From: Lysobacter soli
GTDB taxonomy: Bacteria; Pseudomonadota; Gammaproteobacteria; Xanthomonadales; Xanthomonadaceae
DNA length: 64,000 nt
Reading direction: 5' to 3'
NCBI RefSeq assembly: GCF_003382285.1
Contig: NZ_QTJR01000007.1
Coordinates: 186,001-250,000 of the forward strand
The position numbers and the translations under genes were made by a program. Positions 26,131-35,169 of the stretch are shown here, one piece after another. How positions within the stretch are numbered: the first letter of the stretch is position 1; each line of letters begins with the position of its first letter. A model generated the notes under the pieces. That model had not been told where the DNA came from. It made no database searches and saw only the letters and a program-made list of their open reading frames with translations.

Positions 26131-27186
26131 TCAAACCGTCTCGGTGACCTTGTTCAGATGCGGTGGCACGTCCGGGTTGTGGCCGCGCGCGACGGCCAGC
26201 GCGTTCACCGCCTTGTAGAAACACTGCACGGTGAGCAACGGCGTGCACGCCGGATGCGGCGAGGCCGGCATCGGCAGCACGTCCGGACCCTGCGCGCCGG
26301 GCAGCGCGATCCACACTGGCGCGCCGCGCTGGCGGAATTCCTCGGCGACCGACATCGTGCTGCTGCACGTGTCGTCGTCCTGCGCGAAGGCGAGTACCGG
26401 GAAGCCCGGCCCCACGATCGCCATCGGCCCGTGCTTCACCTCGGCCGAGGAAAACGCCTCGGCGTGCAGGCCGCAGGTTTCCTTGAACTTCAGCGCCGCT
26501 TCCTGCGCCGCGCCGAGGCCGAGGCCGCGACCGACGACGAAGAGGTTGCGTGCGTCCTTCAAACCATCGACGACCGGCGACCAGTCCATCTTCCACGCCT
26601 CGCGCAGCGCGGCGGGCAGCGCGTCGACGGCGGCGAGCAGCTTCGCGTCGCCGCTCCAGCGCGCGGCCAGCTGCAACAGCGCGGCCAGCGAGCACAGGTA
26701 GCTCTTCGTCGCCGCGACGCTCTTTTCCGGGCCGGCGCGCAGCGGGATCACGGTGTCGGCGATCTGCGCCAGCGGCGAATCCTCGACGTTCACCAGCGCG
26801 ACGACCAGCGCACCGGCGGCACGCGCGATTTCCGCGTTGCGCACCAGATCCGGGCTCTTGCCCGACTGCGAGATCGCCACGAACAGCGCGCCCTTCAGGT
26901 GCGGACGCACCGCGTACACCGAGCCGACCGATGGCGACGCGGACGCGGTCACCAGGCCGAGCGTGGTTTCGAACAGATACTTGCCGTAAGTGGCGGCGTG
27001 ATCGGAACTGCCGCGCGCGCAGGTGACGATGAACGCGGGTGGCTGCGCCTTCAGGCGCTGCACCAGCGCGTCGATGATCGGCGCGTTGGCTTCGAACTGC
27101 CGCGCGACGGCGTCGGCGGTTTCGGCCGCTTCGGCGTGCATCCGCGTGTCGGTGGCTACGAGTGCGCTCTGGTTCGGATCGCTCAA
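26131..27186 (-). CDS. nagB-II: Glucosamine-6-phosphate deaminase, SIS-domain type (NagB-II)
   Basis: This protein of about 351 residues has two SIS (sugar isomerase) domains; conserved pieces are VTCARGSSDHAATYGKYL, AISQSGKSPDLVRNAEIAR and GRGLGLGAAQEAALKFKETC. It lacks the glutaminase domain of GlmS, which identifies NagB-II, the isomerising deaminase that makes fructose-6-phosphate and ammonia. NagB-II replaces classic NagB in Xanthomonadales nag clusters. The start is uncertain: I chose TTG 27186, just after the nagQ stop (27191), because longer frames run into nagQ; an ATG at 27141 is the other option. It lies between nagQ and nagA on one transcript. Confidence 0.9.
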   Translation of the reverse strand: MSDPNQSALVATDTRMHAEAAETADAVARQFEANAPIIDALVQRLKAQPPAFIVTCARGSSDHAATYGKYLFETTLGLVTASASPSVGSVYAVRPHLKGALFVAISQSGKSPDLVRNAEIARAAGALVVALVNVEDSPLAQIADTVIPLRAGPEKSVAATKSYLCSLAALLQLAARWSGDAKLLAAVDALPAALREAWKMDWSPVVDGLKDARNLFVVGRGLGLGAAQEAALKFKETCGLHAEAFSSAEVKHGPMAIVGPGFPVLAFAQDDDTCSSTMSVAEEFRQRGAPVWIALPGAQGPDVLPMPASPHPACTPLLTVQCFYKAVNALAVARGHNPDVPPHLNKVTETV

Positions 27187-27190
27187 GGGA

Positions 27191-27934
27191 TTACTCGCTC
27201 TGGAGTTCGGCGACGAAGTCGTACGCATCGCCGCGGTAGAAGGATCGGGTGTATTCGACGACGCGGCCGTCGTCGAGGAAGGTGCGGCGTTCGATGAACA
27301 GGCCGGGGCTGCCTTCGGGCAGGTTCATCAGCCGTGCCTGTTCGGCGTCGAATGCGATCGCGCGCAATCGCTGCAGCGCGCGCGTCGGGCGCAGGCCCAT
27401 TTTCTGGAAGGTTTCGTACAGCGAATTCTCGACCAGCGACGGATCGGCCAGCACGGTCTGCGGCACCACGGTGCGCTCCAGCGCGAGCGCCATGTCGTCG
27501 GCGATGCGCAGGCGGTAATAGCGCACGACCTGCGCGCCCGGCGACAGGTTCAACGCCATCGCCTCGTCCGGCGTGACCTCGCCGACGCCGCGCTCGATGA
27601 AGCGCGATTTCGGATCCAGCCCGCGCGCGCGCAGGTCGTCGGTGAAGCTGGTGAGCTTCGAAAACGACTTGACGATGCGTTCGGAGACGAACGTGCCCGA
27701 GCCCTGGCGCTGCATCAGCAGGCCGTCGGCGACGAGGCCGGAAATGGCCTTGCGGACCGTCACGCGCGACAGGTCCAGCAGCTTGGTCAGCTCGCGCTCG
27801 CTGGGCAGCGCCTGGCCCGGCGTGAGTTCGCCGTTCTCGATGGCGTGCTGGAGCGTCCGGCGCAGGTGCTGATAGGCCGGGGCGCGTCGCGCGTCGGCCT
27901 GGCGGCGGAACTCGTTGACCAGATAGTCCTGCAT
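27191..27934 (-). CDS. nagQ: GntR/HutC-family repressor of GlcNAc catabolism (NagQ type)
   Basis: The 247-residue protein has an N-terminal winged helix (about residues 15-80; ALPSERELTKLLDLSRVTVRKAISGLVADGLL) and a UTRA ligand domain (about 95-240) ending in TRSFYRGDAYDFVAEL. UTRA repressors of this group respond to amino-sugar phosphates. It is first in the operon with nagB-II and nagA, which in Xanthomonas is the NagQ position. Two TGGTAT direct repeats cover its own promoter (27942-27971) and three cover the zwf promoter, so it probably regulates both. No SD precedes the ATG at 27934, and the -10 lies only 7 bases away, so the transcript may be leaderless. Confidence 0.9.
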   Translation of the reverse strand: MQDYLVNEFRRQADARRAPAYQHLRRTLQHAIENGELTPGQALPSERELTKLLDLSRVTVRKAISGLVADGLLMQRQGSGTFVSERIVKSFSKLTSFTDDLRARGLDPKSRFIERGVGEVTPDEAMALNLSPGAQVVRYYRLRIADDMALALERTVVPQTVLADPSLVENSLYETFQKMGLRPTRALQRLRAIAFDAEQARLMNLPEGSPGLFIERRTFLDDGRVVEYTRSFYRGDAYDFVAELQSE

Positions 27935-27941
27935 CGGGGGG

Positions 27942-27971
27942 AGAATACCAGTCAGATACCAGTTCGGGCAA
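27942..27971 (-). promoter_or_regulatory. nagQ promoter with embedded NagQ-type operator
   Basis: On the minus strand: -35 TTGCCC (27971-27966), an 18-base spacer, and -10 TATTCT (27947-27942). Two direct repeats, TGGTATC (27961-27955) and TGGTATT (27950-27944), separated by TGAC, occupy the spacer and overlap the -10. Published NagQ boxes in Xanthomonas are TGGTATT direct repeats with a 4-base gap, as I recall. The match implies autoregulation. Confidence 0.7.
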
Positions 27972-28154
27972 ACCGGGACGGGTGGCGATGGCCCGGTATG
28001 GCCGCCCCCTCTACGACGAAAGTCGCATCACCCGTCCGAATCCGGGGTCAAGCGCGGGATTTCGCGCTCGCATAACCCCAAGTCGCTGAAATTGTTGGAC
28101 AGGAGCGGGAAAACGGCGCCCGCCCGGGCCTGCGTCCGGCCTTGTCGGGCGGGT

Positions 28155-28193
28155 TTGCACCAGTGGTATCTGACTGGTATCTTCACTGGTATG
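28155..28193 (+). promoter_or_regulatory. zwf promoter with three NagQ-type repeats
   Basis: -35 TTGCAC (28155-28160), a 17-base spacer, -10 TATCTT (28178-28183). TGGTATC at 28164-28170 and at 28175-28181 (spacer TGAC, the same as at nagQ) and TGGTATG at 28187-28193 follow each other on the same strand. The first two match the nagQ operator exactly and overlap the -35/-10 region, so the same repressor probably blocks zwf-pgl-edd-eda. Confidence 0.7.
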
Positions 28194-28231
28194 CCTGTGG
28201 TCTTCAAAACCTCATTCCGCTGGAGCGCTCC

Positions 28232-29701
28232 GTGACCGCCCCCATCGCGCCGATGGCGCCTTTCGACCTGATCATCTTCGGCGGCACGGGCGACCTGGCC
28301 CTGCGCAAACTGCTGCCGGCCCTGTTCCATCGCTACGTCGACGGCCAGATCGTCGCCGGCACGCGCATCTTCGGCCTGGCGCGCGACAGCCAGACCGACG
28401 AGGCCTATCGCGAGCGCGTCCGCGAGGCGCTGCAGAAGCATCTCGCCTTCGACATGCGCGCGCCGTCGATGCTGGAGCCTTTCCTCCAGTTGCTGTCGTA
28501 CCGCCGCATCGACCTGCAGGCGGAAGACGGCTGGGGCGAACTCGCCGCCGAGCTGGCCGATGAATCTCGCGTCCGCGTGTTCTACCTCGCCGTCGGCCCC
28601 GACCTCTTCGGCAGCGTCGGCGCGAAGCTGCAGGCGCACGGGCTGACCGGCGCCAACACGCGCGTCGTCGTCGAAAAGCCCATCGGCCACGATCGCGCCA
28701 GCGCCGCGGCAATCAACGACGCGCTCGGCCAAGTGTTCGCCGAATCGCAGATCTATCGAATCGACCATTACCTGGGCAAGGAAACGGTCCAGAACCTCAC
28801 GGCGCTGCGCTTCGGCAACGCGCTGTTCGAGCCGCTGTGGCGCGCCGAGCACATCGACCACGTGCAGATCACCGTGGCCGAGACCGTCGGACTGGAACGC
28901 CGCGCGAGCTACTACGACAAGTCCGGCGCGCTGCGCGACATGGTGCAGAACCACATGTTGCAGCTGCTGTGCCTGGTTGCGATGGAACCGCCGTCCTCGC
29001 TCGCCGCCGACGCGATCCGCGACGAGAAGCTCAAGGTGCTGCATTCGCTCAAGCCCATCGCCGACGGCGCGACTTCGCACCTCACGGTGCGCGGCCAGTA
29101 CCGCGCCGGTGCGGTCGAAGGCCGCCCGGTGCCGGGTTATCTCGAAGAGCTCGGCACGAACACCTCGCGCACCGAAACCTTCGTCGCGCTGAAGGCCGAA
29201 GTCAGCAACTGGCGCTGGGCCGGCGTGCCGTTCTACCTGCGCACGGGCAAGCGGCTGGCCGATCGCATGTCGGAGATCGTGCTGACGTTCCGCAAGGTGC
29301 CGCATTCGATCTTCGGCGATGAGCCGGTCGCGCAGAACCAGCTGGTGATCCGCCTGCAGCCCGACGAGGGCGTGAAGCTGTGGATCGTCAACAAGATCCC
29401 CGGCCCCGGCGGGCTGCGCTTGCGCCGCGTGCCGATGGACCTGAGCTTCGCCGAGACCTTCGGCGGGCGTCAGCCCGAAGCGTACGAGCGCCTGCTGATG
29501 GACGTCGTGCGCGGCAATCCGATGCTGTTCATGCGTCGCGACGAAGTGGAAGCCGCGTGGTCGTGGATCGATCCGATCCTGGCGGCGTGGCAGTCGAGCA
29601 ACGAATCACCCAAGGCATACACCGCGGGCAGCTGGGGTCCCAGCGCGGCCGTGGCCCTGATCGAACGCGACGGAAGGACGTGGCATGAGGATGCGGTCTA
29701 A
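28232..29701 (+). CDS. zwf: Glucose-6-phosphate 1-dehydrogenase
   Basis: The 489-residue enzyme oxidises glucose-6-phosphate to 6-phosphogluconolactone with NAD(P). It has the dinucleotide-binding IFGGTGDLALRKLLPAL near the N terminus, the signature YRIDHYLGKETVQNL with the catalytic His/Lys, and EKPIGHD. I chose GTG 28232, with GGAG 6 bases upstream (28222-28225); a longer frame opens at 28142 but would include the operator repeats. It is first in zwf-pgl-edd-eda, the Entner-Doudoroff operon, controlled by the TGGTATC repeats upstream. Confidence 0.97.
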   Translation: MTAPIAPMAPFDLIIFGGTGDLALRKLLPALFHRYVDGQIVAGTRIFGLARDSQTDEAYRERVREALQKHLAFDMRAPSMLEPFLQLLSYRRIDLQAEDGWGELAAELADESRVRVFYLAVGPDLFGSVGAKLQAHGLTGANTRVVVEKPIGHDRASAAAINDALGQVFAESQIYRIDHYLGKETVQNLTALRFGNALFEPLWRAEHIDHVQITVAETVGLERRASYYDKSGALRDMVQNHMLQLLCLVAMEPPSSLAADAIRDEKLKVLHSLKPIADGATSHLTVRGQYRAGAVEGRPVPGYLEELGTNTSRTETFVALKAEVSNWRWAGVPFYLRTGKRLADRMSEIVLTFRKVPHSIFGDEPVAQNQLVIRLQPDEGVKLWIVNKIPGPGGLRLRRVPMDLSFAETFGGRQPEAYERLLMDVVRGNPMLFMRRDEVEAAWSWIDPILAAWQSSNESPKAYTAGSWGPSAAVALIERDGRTWHEDAV

Positions 29702-30455
29702 CACCATGCCCTTCAAATCCGCACTTACGGAGCGATTGACCGTGCTGACACCCGATCCGTTGCCCGTGCGCGAGCATCTGTTCGACGACAAGGCGCAGCT
29801 CGCCACCGCGCTCGCGAAGGCCGTCGCCGCCGATCTGCGCGGCGCGATCGCGCGCCGTGGCGCGGCGCGACTGGCCGTGTCCGGCGGCACCACGCCGCGC
29901 GCGTTCCTGACCGAACTGTCGAAGCAGACGCTCGACTGGGCACACGTGACGGTGGTGCCGGTGGACGATCGCTGGGTGGCGCCGGACCATCCGCGCTCGA
30001 ACGAGCGGCTGCTGCGCGAAACGCTCTTCCAGGGCGCTGCGGCGCAGGCAACGCTGCTGCCGCTGCGTCGTCCTACCGCGACGCCGGAAGCCGCGCTGCT
30101 GCCGGTGCTGACGCAGGTGGCGAACGAAGCGCTGCCGCTCGACGTCGTCGTGCTCGGCATGGGCGACGACGGCCACGTCGCGTCGCTGTTCCCCGACCTG
30201 GTGCGTCGCGACATCGGCCTGCAACCCCGCGGTCGCGCGCCGGTGCTCGCCATCCGCACGGCGTCGCAACCCGAGCCGCGCATGACGCTCACGCTCAGCG
30301 CCATCTTCACCGCGCCGTCGCTGTACCTGCATATCGAAGGCGCGAAGAAGCGCGAAGTCCTCGACAACGCCGCGCGCGATCCGCGTTCGACGTTGCCGAT
30401 CCGTTCGGTGCTGTCCGGCGCGCCGGCCGCACCGATGCTGTACTGGAGTCCGTAG
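29685..30455 (+). CDS. pgl: 6-phosphogluconolactonase
   Basis: The protein of up to 256 residues hydrolyses 6-phosphogluconolactone. It shows the NagB/DevB-fold motifs [36 protein letters not shown] and [16 protein letters not shown] with the catalytic His. It overlaps the end of zwf by 17 bases from ATG 29685 (SD GAAGGA); GTG 29742 with GGAG 9 bases upstream is an equally plausible start giving 237 residues. Second gene of the zwf-pgl-edd-eda operon; edd follows after 8 bases. Confidence 0.95.
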   Translation: MRMRSNTMPFKSALTERLTVLTPDPLPVREHLFDDKAQLATALAKAVAADLRGAIARRGAARLAVSGGTTPRAFLTELSKQTLDWAHVTVVPVDDRWVAPDHPRSNERLLRETLFQGAAAQATLLPLRRPTATPEAALLPVLTQVANEALPLDVVVLGMGDDGHVASLFPDLVRRDIGLQPRGRAPVLAIRTASQPEPRMTLTLSAIFTAPSLYLHIEGAKKREVLDNAARDPRSTLPIRSVLSGAPAAPMLYWSP

Positions 30456-30463
30456 ACACGATC

Positions 30464-32290
30464 ATGTCGAACCTGCATCCCGTCCTCGCCGAGGTCACGC
30501 AGCGCATCCGCTCGCGCAGCGCCGACCGACGCGCCGCGTACCTGGCGCGCATCGACGCCGCCTGCGGTCGCGGCCCGCACCGCGCGACGCTGTCGTGCGG
30601 CAACCTCGCCCACGGTTTCGCCGCGTGCGGTACCGACAAGGCCGCGCTGCGCGGCGGCGTGTCGCCGAACATCGCGATCGTCAACGCGTACAACGACATG
30701 CTGTCCGCGCACCAGCCGCTGGAGCGCTTTCCGTTCCTGATCAAGAACGCCGCGCGCAACGTCGGCGCGACCGCGCAGGTCGCCGGCGGCGTGCCGGCGA
30801 TGTGCGACGGCGTGACGCAGGGCCGCGCGGGCATGGAGCTGTCGCTGTTCTCGCGCGAGGTGATCGCGCTGTCCACCGCCGTTTCGCTGTCGCACGACAT
30901 GTTCGACGCCGCGCTCTACCTGGGCGTGTGCGACAAGATCGTGCCGGGCCTGCTCATCGGCGCACTGAGCTTCGGGCATCTGCCGGCGATCTTCGTGCCG
31001 GCCGGGCCGATGACGTCGGGGCTGCCGAACGACGAGAAGTCGCGCGTCCGCCAGCGCTATGCCGTCGGAGAAGCCACGCGCGAGGAACTGCTGGAAGCCG
31101 AGGCGCAGAGCTACCACGGCCCGGGCACGTGCACGTTCTACGGCACGGCCAATTCCAACCAGATGCTAATGGAGCTGATGGGCCTGCACCTGCCGGGTTC
31201 GAGCTTCGTCAATCCCGACAACCCGCTGCGCGATGCGCTCACCGCCGAGGCCGCGCGACGCGCCGCGGAGATCACCGCACTGGGCGACGATTACCGCCCC
31301 GTCGGCCGCATCATCGACGAGCGCGCGATCGTCAACGGCGTCGTCGGGCTGCATGCGACCGGCGGTTCGACGAATCACCTGCTGCACCTCATCGCGATCG
31401 CCGCAGCCGCGGGCATCGAACTGCGGCTTGAGGACTTCGACGCGCTGTCGTCGATCGTCCCGCTGCTGGCGCGCGTGTATCCGAACGGCAGCGCCGACGT
31501 GAACCATTTCCACGCGGCCGGCGGCCTGGGTTTCATGATCGGCGAACTGCTCGATGCGGGCCTGCTGCATGGCGACGTCGAAACCATCGCCGGCCCGGGC
31601 CTTGCGCGTTATCGCGTCGAAGCGCGCCTGGCGCCGGAACAGCGCATCGAATACGTGCCGGCTACCGGACGCAGTGGCGATCCCACGGTCCTGCGTCCGG
31701 TGGCCGAGCCGTTCCGCCCCGACGGCGGCCTGCGCGTGCTGCATGGCCCGCTCGGCACGGCGGCGATCAAGGTCTCCGCGGTGCCGGAAGATCGCTGGGT
31801 CATCGAAGCGCCGGCGCGCGTGTTCTCCGACCAGACGCAGGTGAAGGGCGCGTTCGATCGCGGCGAACTCGATCGCGACGTCGTCGTGGTGGTGCGCTTC
31901 CAGGGCCCGCACGCGAACGGCATGCCCGAACTGCACCAGCTCACGCCGACGCTCACCGTGCTGCAGAAGCGCGGCCACCGCGTCGCGCTGGTGACCGACG
32001 GTCGCATGTCCGGCGCATCGGGCCAGGTGCCGGCTGCGATCCACGTCAGTCCGGAAGCGGCGGTGGGCGGCCCGCTGGCGAAGGTGCGCGATGGCGACAT
32101 CGTGCGCGTGGATGCCGTGGCGGGAACGCTGCAGGTGCACGTGCCGGCGGAGGAATGGAATACGCGCGAGAACGCGACGACGGACCTCACGCCCAGCCAC
32201 TTCGGCATGGGGCGCGAGCTGTTCGCGGTGTTCCGCAACGCGGCGGCGCCGGCGCACATGGGCGGCGGGATCTTCAACCCGGTCGCCTGA
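30464..32290 (+). CDS. edd: Phosphogluconate dehydratase
   Basis: The 608-residue IlvD/Edd-family enzyme dehydrates 6-phosphogluconate to 2-keto-3-deoxy-6-phosphogluconate. It has the iron-sulfur-cluster cysteines in [21 protein letters not shown] and [16 protein letters not shown], the [17 protein letters not shown] region, and C-terminal [22 protein letters not shown]. The first Edd-type cysteine and the GxGTCxFYG motif distinguish it from IlvD. The ATG at 30464 is 8 bases after pgl. It is the committed step of the Entner-Doudoroff route. Confidence 0.97.
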   Translation: MSNLHPVLAEVTQRIRSRSADRRAAYLARIDAACGRGPHRATLSCGNLAHGFAACGTDKAALRGGVSPNIAIVNAYNDMLSAHQPLERFPFLIKNAARNVGATAQVAGGVPAMCDGVTQGRAGMELSLFSREVIALSTAVSLSHDMFDAALYLGVCDKIVPGLLIGALSFGHLPAIFVPAGPMTSGLPNDEKSRVRQRYAVGEATREELLEAEAQSYHGPGTCTFYGTANSNQMLMELMGLHLPGSSFVNPDNPLRDALTAEAARRAAEITALGDDYRPVGRIIDERAIVNGVVGLHATGGSTNHLLHLIAIAAAAGIELRLEDFDALSSIVPLLARVYPNGSADVNHFHAAGGLGFMIGELLDAGLLHGDVETIAGPGLARYRVEARLAPEQRIEYVPATGRSGDPTVLRPVAEPFRPDGGLRVLHGPLGTAAIKVSAVPEDRWVIEAPARVFSDQTQVKGAFDRGELDRDVVVVVRFQGPHANGMPELHQLTPTLTVLQKRGHRVALVTDGRMSGASGQVPAAIHVSPEAAVGGPLAKVRDGDIVRVDAVAGTLQVHVPAEEWNTRENATTDLTPSHFGMGRELFAVFRNAAAPAHMGGGIFNPVA

Positions 32291-32328
32291 CGCCCTGGCT
32301 ACAGAAACAGTTTCATTCGGAGAACAAG

Positions 32329-32955
32329 ATGGGCCTGCTCGAATCCGTACTGCACGTTGCGCCGGTGATGCCGGTGGTGGTGATCGAAGATGCCAAGCAC
32401 GCGGTGTCGCTTGCGCGCGCACTCGTGGCCGGCGGCATTCCCGCCATCGAGATCACGCTGCGCACCCGCGCCGCACTCGACGCGGTGCGCGCGATCGCCA
32501 ATGAAGTCGACGGCGCGATCGTCGGCGTCGGTACCGTGCGCAAGCCGCAGGACCTGAAGGACGCCGAGGCGGCCGGCGCACGCTTCGCGGTCTCGCCCGG
32601 CTCGACGCCGGACCTGATCGCCGCCGCGAAGGATTCCGCGCTGCCGTGGCTGCCCGGCGCCGGCACGGCGAGCGAGGCGATGACGCTGTCCGAGCACGGT
32701 TTCATCTTCCAGAAATTCTTCCCGGCCGAAGCCGCCGGCGGCGCGCCCGCGCTGCGCTCGCTGCACGGCCCGCTGCCGGAAATCCGCTTCTGCGCGACCG
32801 GCGGTATCGGCGCGCACAACGCGCGCGATTACCTGGCCACCCCGAACGTCGCCTGCGTCGGCGGCTCGTGGCTGACGCCGTCGCGCCTGGTCGCGGCAGG
32901 GGAATGGGGCGCGATCGAAGCGCTGGCGCGCGCGGCGACGCTGCTTCGGGCGTAA
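32329..32955 (+). CDS. eda: 2-dehydro-3-deoxy-phosphogluconate aldolase
   Basis: The 208-residue class I aldolase cleaves KDPG into pyruvate and glyceraldehyde-3-phosphate. Key residues are Glu41 in AIEITLRT and the Schiff-base Lys129 in FQKFFPAE, with FCATGGIG and CVGGSWLTP in the C-terminal half. The start is ATG 32329 with SD GGAG (32319-32322), 38 bases after edd. It is last in the Entner-Doudoroff operon, followed by a hairpin repeat that may help end the transcript. Confidence 0.97.
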   Translation: MGLLESVLHVAPVMPVVVIEDAKHAVSLARALVAGGIPAIEITLRTRAALDAVRAIANEVDGAIVGVGTVRKPQDLKDAEAAGARFAVSPGSTPDLIAAAKDSALPWLPGAGTASEAMTLSEHGFIFQKFFPAEAAGGAPALRSLHGPLPEIRFCATGGIGAHNARDYLATPNVACVGGSWLTPSRLVAAGEWGAIEALARAATLLRA

Positions 32956-32971
32956 GTGCTCTGCTGCGCTT

Positions 32972-32992
32972 CCTTCTCCCTTCGGGAGAAGG
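32972..32992. repeat. Dispersed intergenic hairpin (type A variant) after eda
   Basis: CCTTCTCCC (32972-32980) pairs with GGGAGAAGG (32984-32992) around TTC, followed by TGCCCGAAGGGCGGATGAGGGG. Two hairpins of this family bracket the 190-base gap between eda and the cupin gene. Confidence 0.7.
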
Positions 32993-33080
32993 TGCCCGAA
33001 GGGCGGATGAGGGGCAACGGAGCGGCAAGGCAGAACCGTAGTGCGGTACTGCACTGCGGGTTTTCCACTATCGCTCCGTC

Positions 33081-33119
33081 ACCCCTCACCCCAACCCCTC
33101 TCCCGTCGGGAGAGGGGCT
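33081..33119. repeat. Dispersed intergenic hairpin repeat (type A)
   Basis: CCCCTCTCCC (33095-33104) pairs with GGGAGAGGGG (33108-33117) around GTC, preceded by ACCCCTCACCCCAA. It is the closest relative of the 554-587 copy. Confidence 0.75.
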
Positions 33120-33146
33120 TTTCATGCTTCACGCACAACATCGTCC

Positions 33147-33512
33147 CTACTTCTTCTTCAACTCGATCACGAGCGTCCGCACCGGCGTCTTGCTCTCGTT
33201 CGTCGTGTCGTGTTTCACCGGCGCGCTCCAGGCGACGTCGCCCGCCTTGCGCGTGAGTTCCTTCGTCGCGCCGTCGGCACCCACCTGCTTGGCGGTACCG
33301 CCAGTGAGGAAGACGACCAGCTGATCGGTGGTGTGCTCATGCATGCCGGTGCTCGCACCCGGCGGCATGTTCAACTCGATGACGCGGACGTCGGCGTTGT
33401 CCAGCACGACCTTGGCGTGCTTGCCGGCGGACTGCACCAGGTCCTGCGCGGGGGCGAAAGCCGGCAACAGCAGCGCGCACAGCGCGATGCACGGCGGGGT
33501 AAGGCGTTTCAT
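33147..33512 (-). CDS. Exported small cupin-domain protein
   Basis: The 121-residue protein has a signal peptide (AFAPAQ, about residue 22) and a single cupin barrel: MPPGASTGMHEHTTDQLVVFLTGG carries the metal-ligand histidines (MHEH), and the second motif is AGDVAWSAPVKHDTTNES. Exported single-domain cupins bind a metal or small ligand; no catalytic function can be assigned. The ATG at 33512 follows a strong GGGAGG SD. It is a single gene between the Entner-Doudoroff operon and the QEGLA gene, with no partner. Confidence 0.8.
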   Translation of the reverse strand: MKRLTPPCIALCALLLPAFAPAQDLVQSAGKHAKVVLDNADVRVIELNMPPGASTGMHEHTTDQLVVFLTGGTAKQVGADGATKELTRKAGDVAWSAPVKHDTTNESKTPVRTLVIELKKK

Positions 33513-33708
33513 GTTGGAACCTCCCTGCTCGTGGCGAGCGGGGGCGTCCGGCTTCAGGGCATGTCGCGGGGCATGTCGGGGAGCATGGGTCGCAAGCTCG
33601 GCCGTCGGGCGCTCGCCAGAAGGCCCGACGAAAGGATCCCCGCGCGGGTCGGGTGGCCGCACGGGCCTCGATGCAAACGCGCGTGGCCTGCGTAACCGGC
33701 CACGTCGA

Positions 33709-35022
33709 TCATTCGATTCCGGATTCCTCGATCAGCTCGTCCTCGAACGCCACGAACCGCTGCAGGTCCAGCCGGTCCAGGCGCAGGCGCTGCGTCGCGG
33801 TGGAGAACGCCATCGTCGCCAGCACGCGCTGCGGGTCGCGCGCCCAGGCCGGCACGTACAGCGGTGGCGCGATCAGGCCGTTCTCGCGGTACGGCGCCAG
33901 TTCGATCACGTCCGCCGTCGTGAGCCGGCCGGCAAACAGCATCGGCAGCAGTTCGCCGCGACCTTCCTGCAACGCTTTGCGCACGAACACGTGCACCAGC
34001 ATCACGCCTTCCAGGTACGCGCCGTCCTTCGTGAACGCCACGCGCCCGCGCACGTCGCCGCCGCGGAACACGCGTGCCGCACTGCAGAAGCTCTCCTTCT
34101 CGCTCTGCCCGGCGTCGAGGAACCCCTTGAACACCTCGATGAAATCCGCGCCGTCCAGCGCCTGCTTCACCATCACCACGCGCAGCGCGATGCGGCGCAG
34201 GCGCGCGATGTCGAGCGCGCCGGTGATGATCTCGGAGAACGTCGCCAGGCCTTCCTGCACGCGCGTGGTGCGCGGCGCGCCGATGCCGAGCGAATGCACG
34301 TACGGCTGGTGGATGCCGTTGAGCAGTGTCGCGGTGTGGATGAAGGCTTCGTGCTCGACCAGCTGGTGCAGGTCGCGTTCGGAGAACATCGCGCTCGAGC
34401 GCAGCTTGATGCGGCGGCTACCGGCGGTCGCCTTCGACGGCAGTTCCGGATCGAGCACCACCTCGACCTTGTCGTGGTGGAAGAACGGATCGATGTGCCC
34501 GCGCAGCAGGCGCGCGAAGTCCTCGGCCGGGATGTCGGCCGGTACGTCAGGCAGCAGGCGGTCGGCGATGAGTTCGTCGGTGATCGCCAGCACCTCGCGT
34601 GCGCTGTCGACGTTGGTGATGTCCTGGCTGCGATAGCGGAAATCCGGCCGCCCGTAGAGCAGCGCCGAGCAGCGCGTGAATTCCGGCGAGCCGATCGCGC
34701 CGAGCATCTGCGCGGCGACGTTGTAGCTCCAGGCGGTCTTGTAGAGCCAGCGGCCGACGGGATGGCGGCGGTCGATCTCGCGCATCAGCGCACGCAGGCC
34801 CTCGATCGTGGAGGACAGGTCGACGGGCACCGTCGGCGGCTGCGGCAGTTCGGGCTGGCCGCGGCGCCATTGTTCGAGGAACTTCGTCTCCAGCGAGGCC
34901 GGCCAGCCGATCGCCTTGAGCACGCAGACCTGGCGCCCCAGCGCGACCAGCGCACGGTCCTGTTCCAGCAACCGGGCAATCCCCGGCTCGTCCAGCACGG
35001 AAGGCTTCAGACTCGCATTCAT
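33709..35022 (-). CDS. QEGLA-motif (DUF1704) protein
   Basis: The 437-residue protein matches the DUF1704 family, often named flavohemoglobin expression-modulating QEGLA motif protein. It has RVQEGLATFSE near residue 250 and a HExxxH-like VEHEAFIHTATLL stretch near residue 220, the arrangement of the tyrosine-carboxypeptidase (MATCAP/KIAA0895) metalloprotease fold. A metallopeptidase role is therefore plausible, but activity is not established in bacteria. Length is standard. The ATG at 35022 has no strong SD. Isolated by about 150-200 bases on each side. Confidence 0.82.
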   Translation of the reverse strand: MNASLKPSVLDEPGIARLLEQDRALVALGRQVCVLKAIGWPASLETKFLEQWRRGQPELPQPPTVPVDLSSTIEGLRALMREIDRRHPVGRWLYKTAWSYNVAAQMLGAIGSPEFTRCSALLYGRPDFRYRSQDITNVDSAREVLAITDELIADRLLPDVPADIPAEDFARLLRGHIDPFFHHDKVEVVLDPELPSKATAGSRRIKLRSSAMFSERDLHQLVEHEAFIHTATLLNGIHQPYVHSLGIGAPRTTRVQEGLATFSEIITGALDIARLRRIALRVVMVKQALDGADFIEVFKGFLDAGQSEKESFCSAARVFRGGDVRGRVAFTKDGAYLEGVMLVHVFVRKALQEGRGELLPMLFAGRLTTADVIELAPYRENGLIAPPLYVPAWARDPQRVLATMAFSTATQRLRLDRLDLQRFVAFEDELIEESGIE

Positions 35023-35125
35023 GGTCGACCCCGATCGATGCGCCCAGCTGCGTAGCAGAGCACCGGGATCGTTTCGCGGCCGTGAGATTCGGGCATCTTT
35101 CGGCTAGGGCTTTGGGGCACCCCAA

Positions 35126-35148
35126 CCCCCCTCCCGATGGGAGAGGGG
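35126..35148. repeat. Dispersed intergenic hairpin (type A, degenerate)
   Basis: CTCCC (35131-35135) and GGGAG (35139-35143) with flanking C and G runs, preceded by CACCCCAAC. It sits just downstream of the LacI gene stop. Confidence 0.6.
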
Positions 35149-35169
35149 CTCAAGCATTGCGGGGACGTT

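Noticed and set aside
33555-33595. Repeated GGCATGTC-like units upstream of the cupin gene
   Set aside because: Only two to three imperfect copies; too short and irregular to call a functional repeat.
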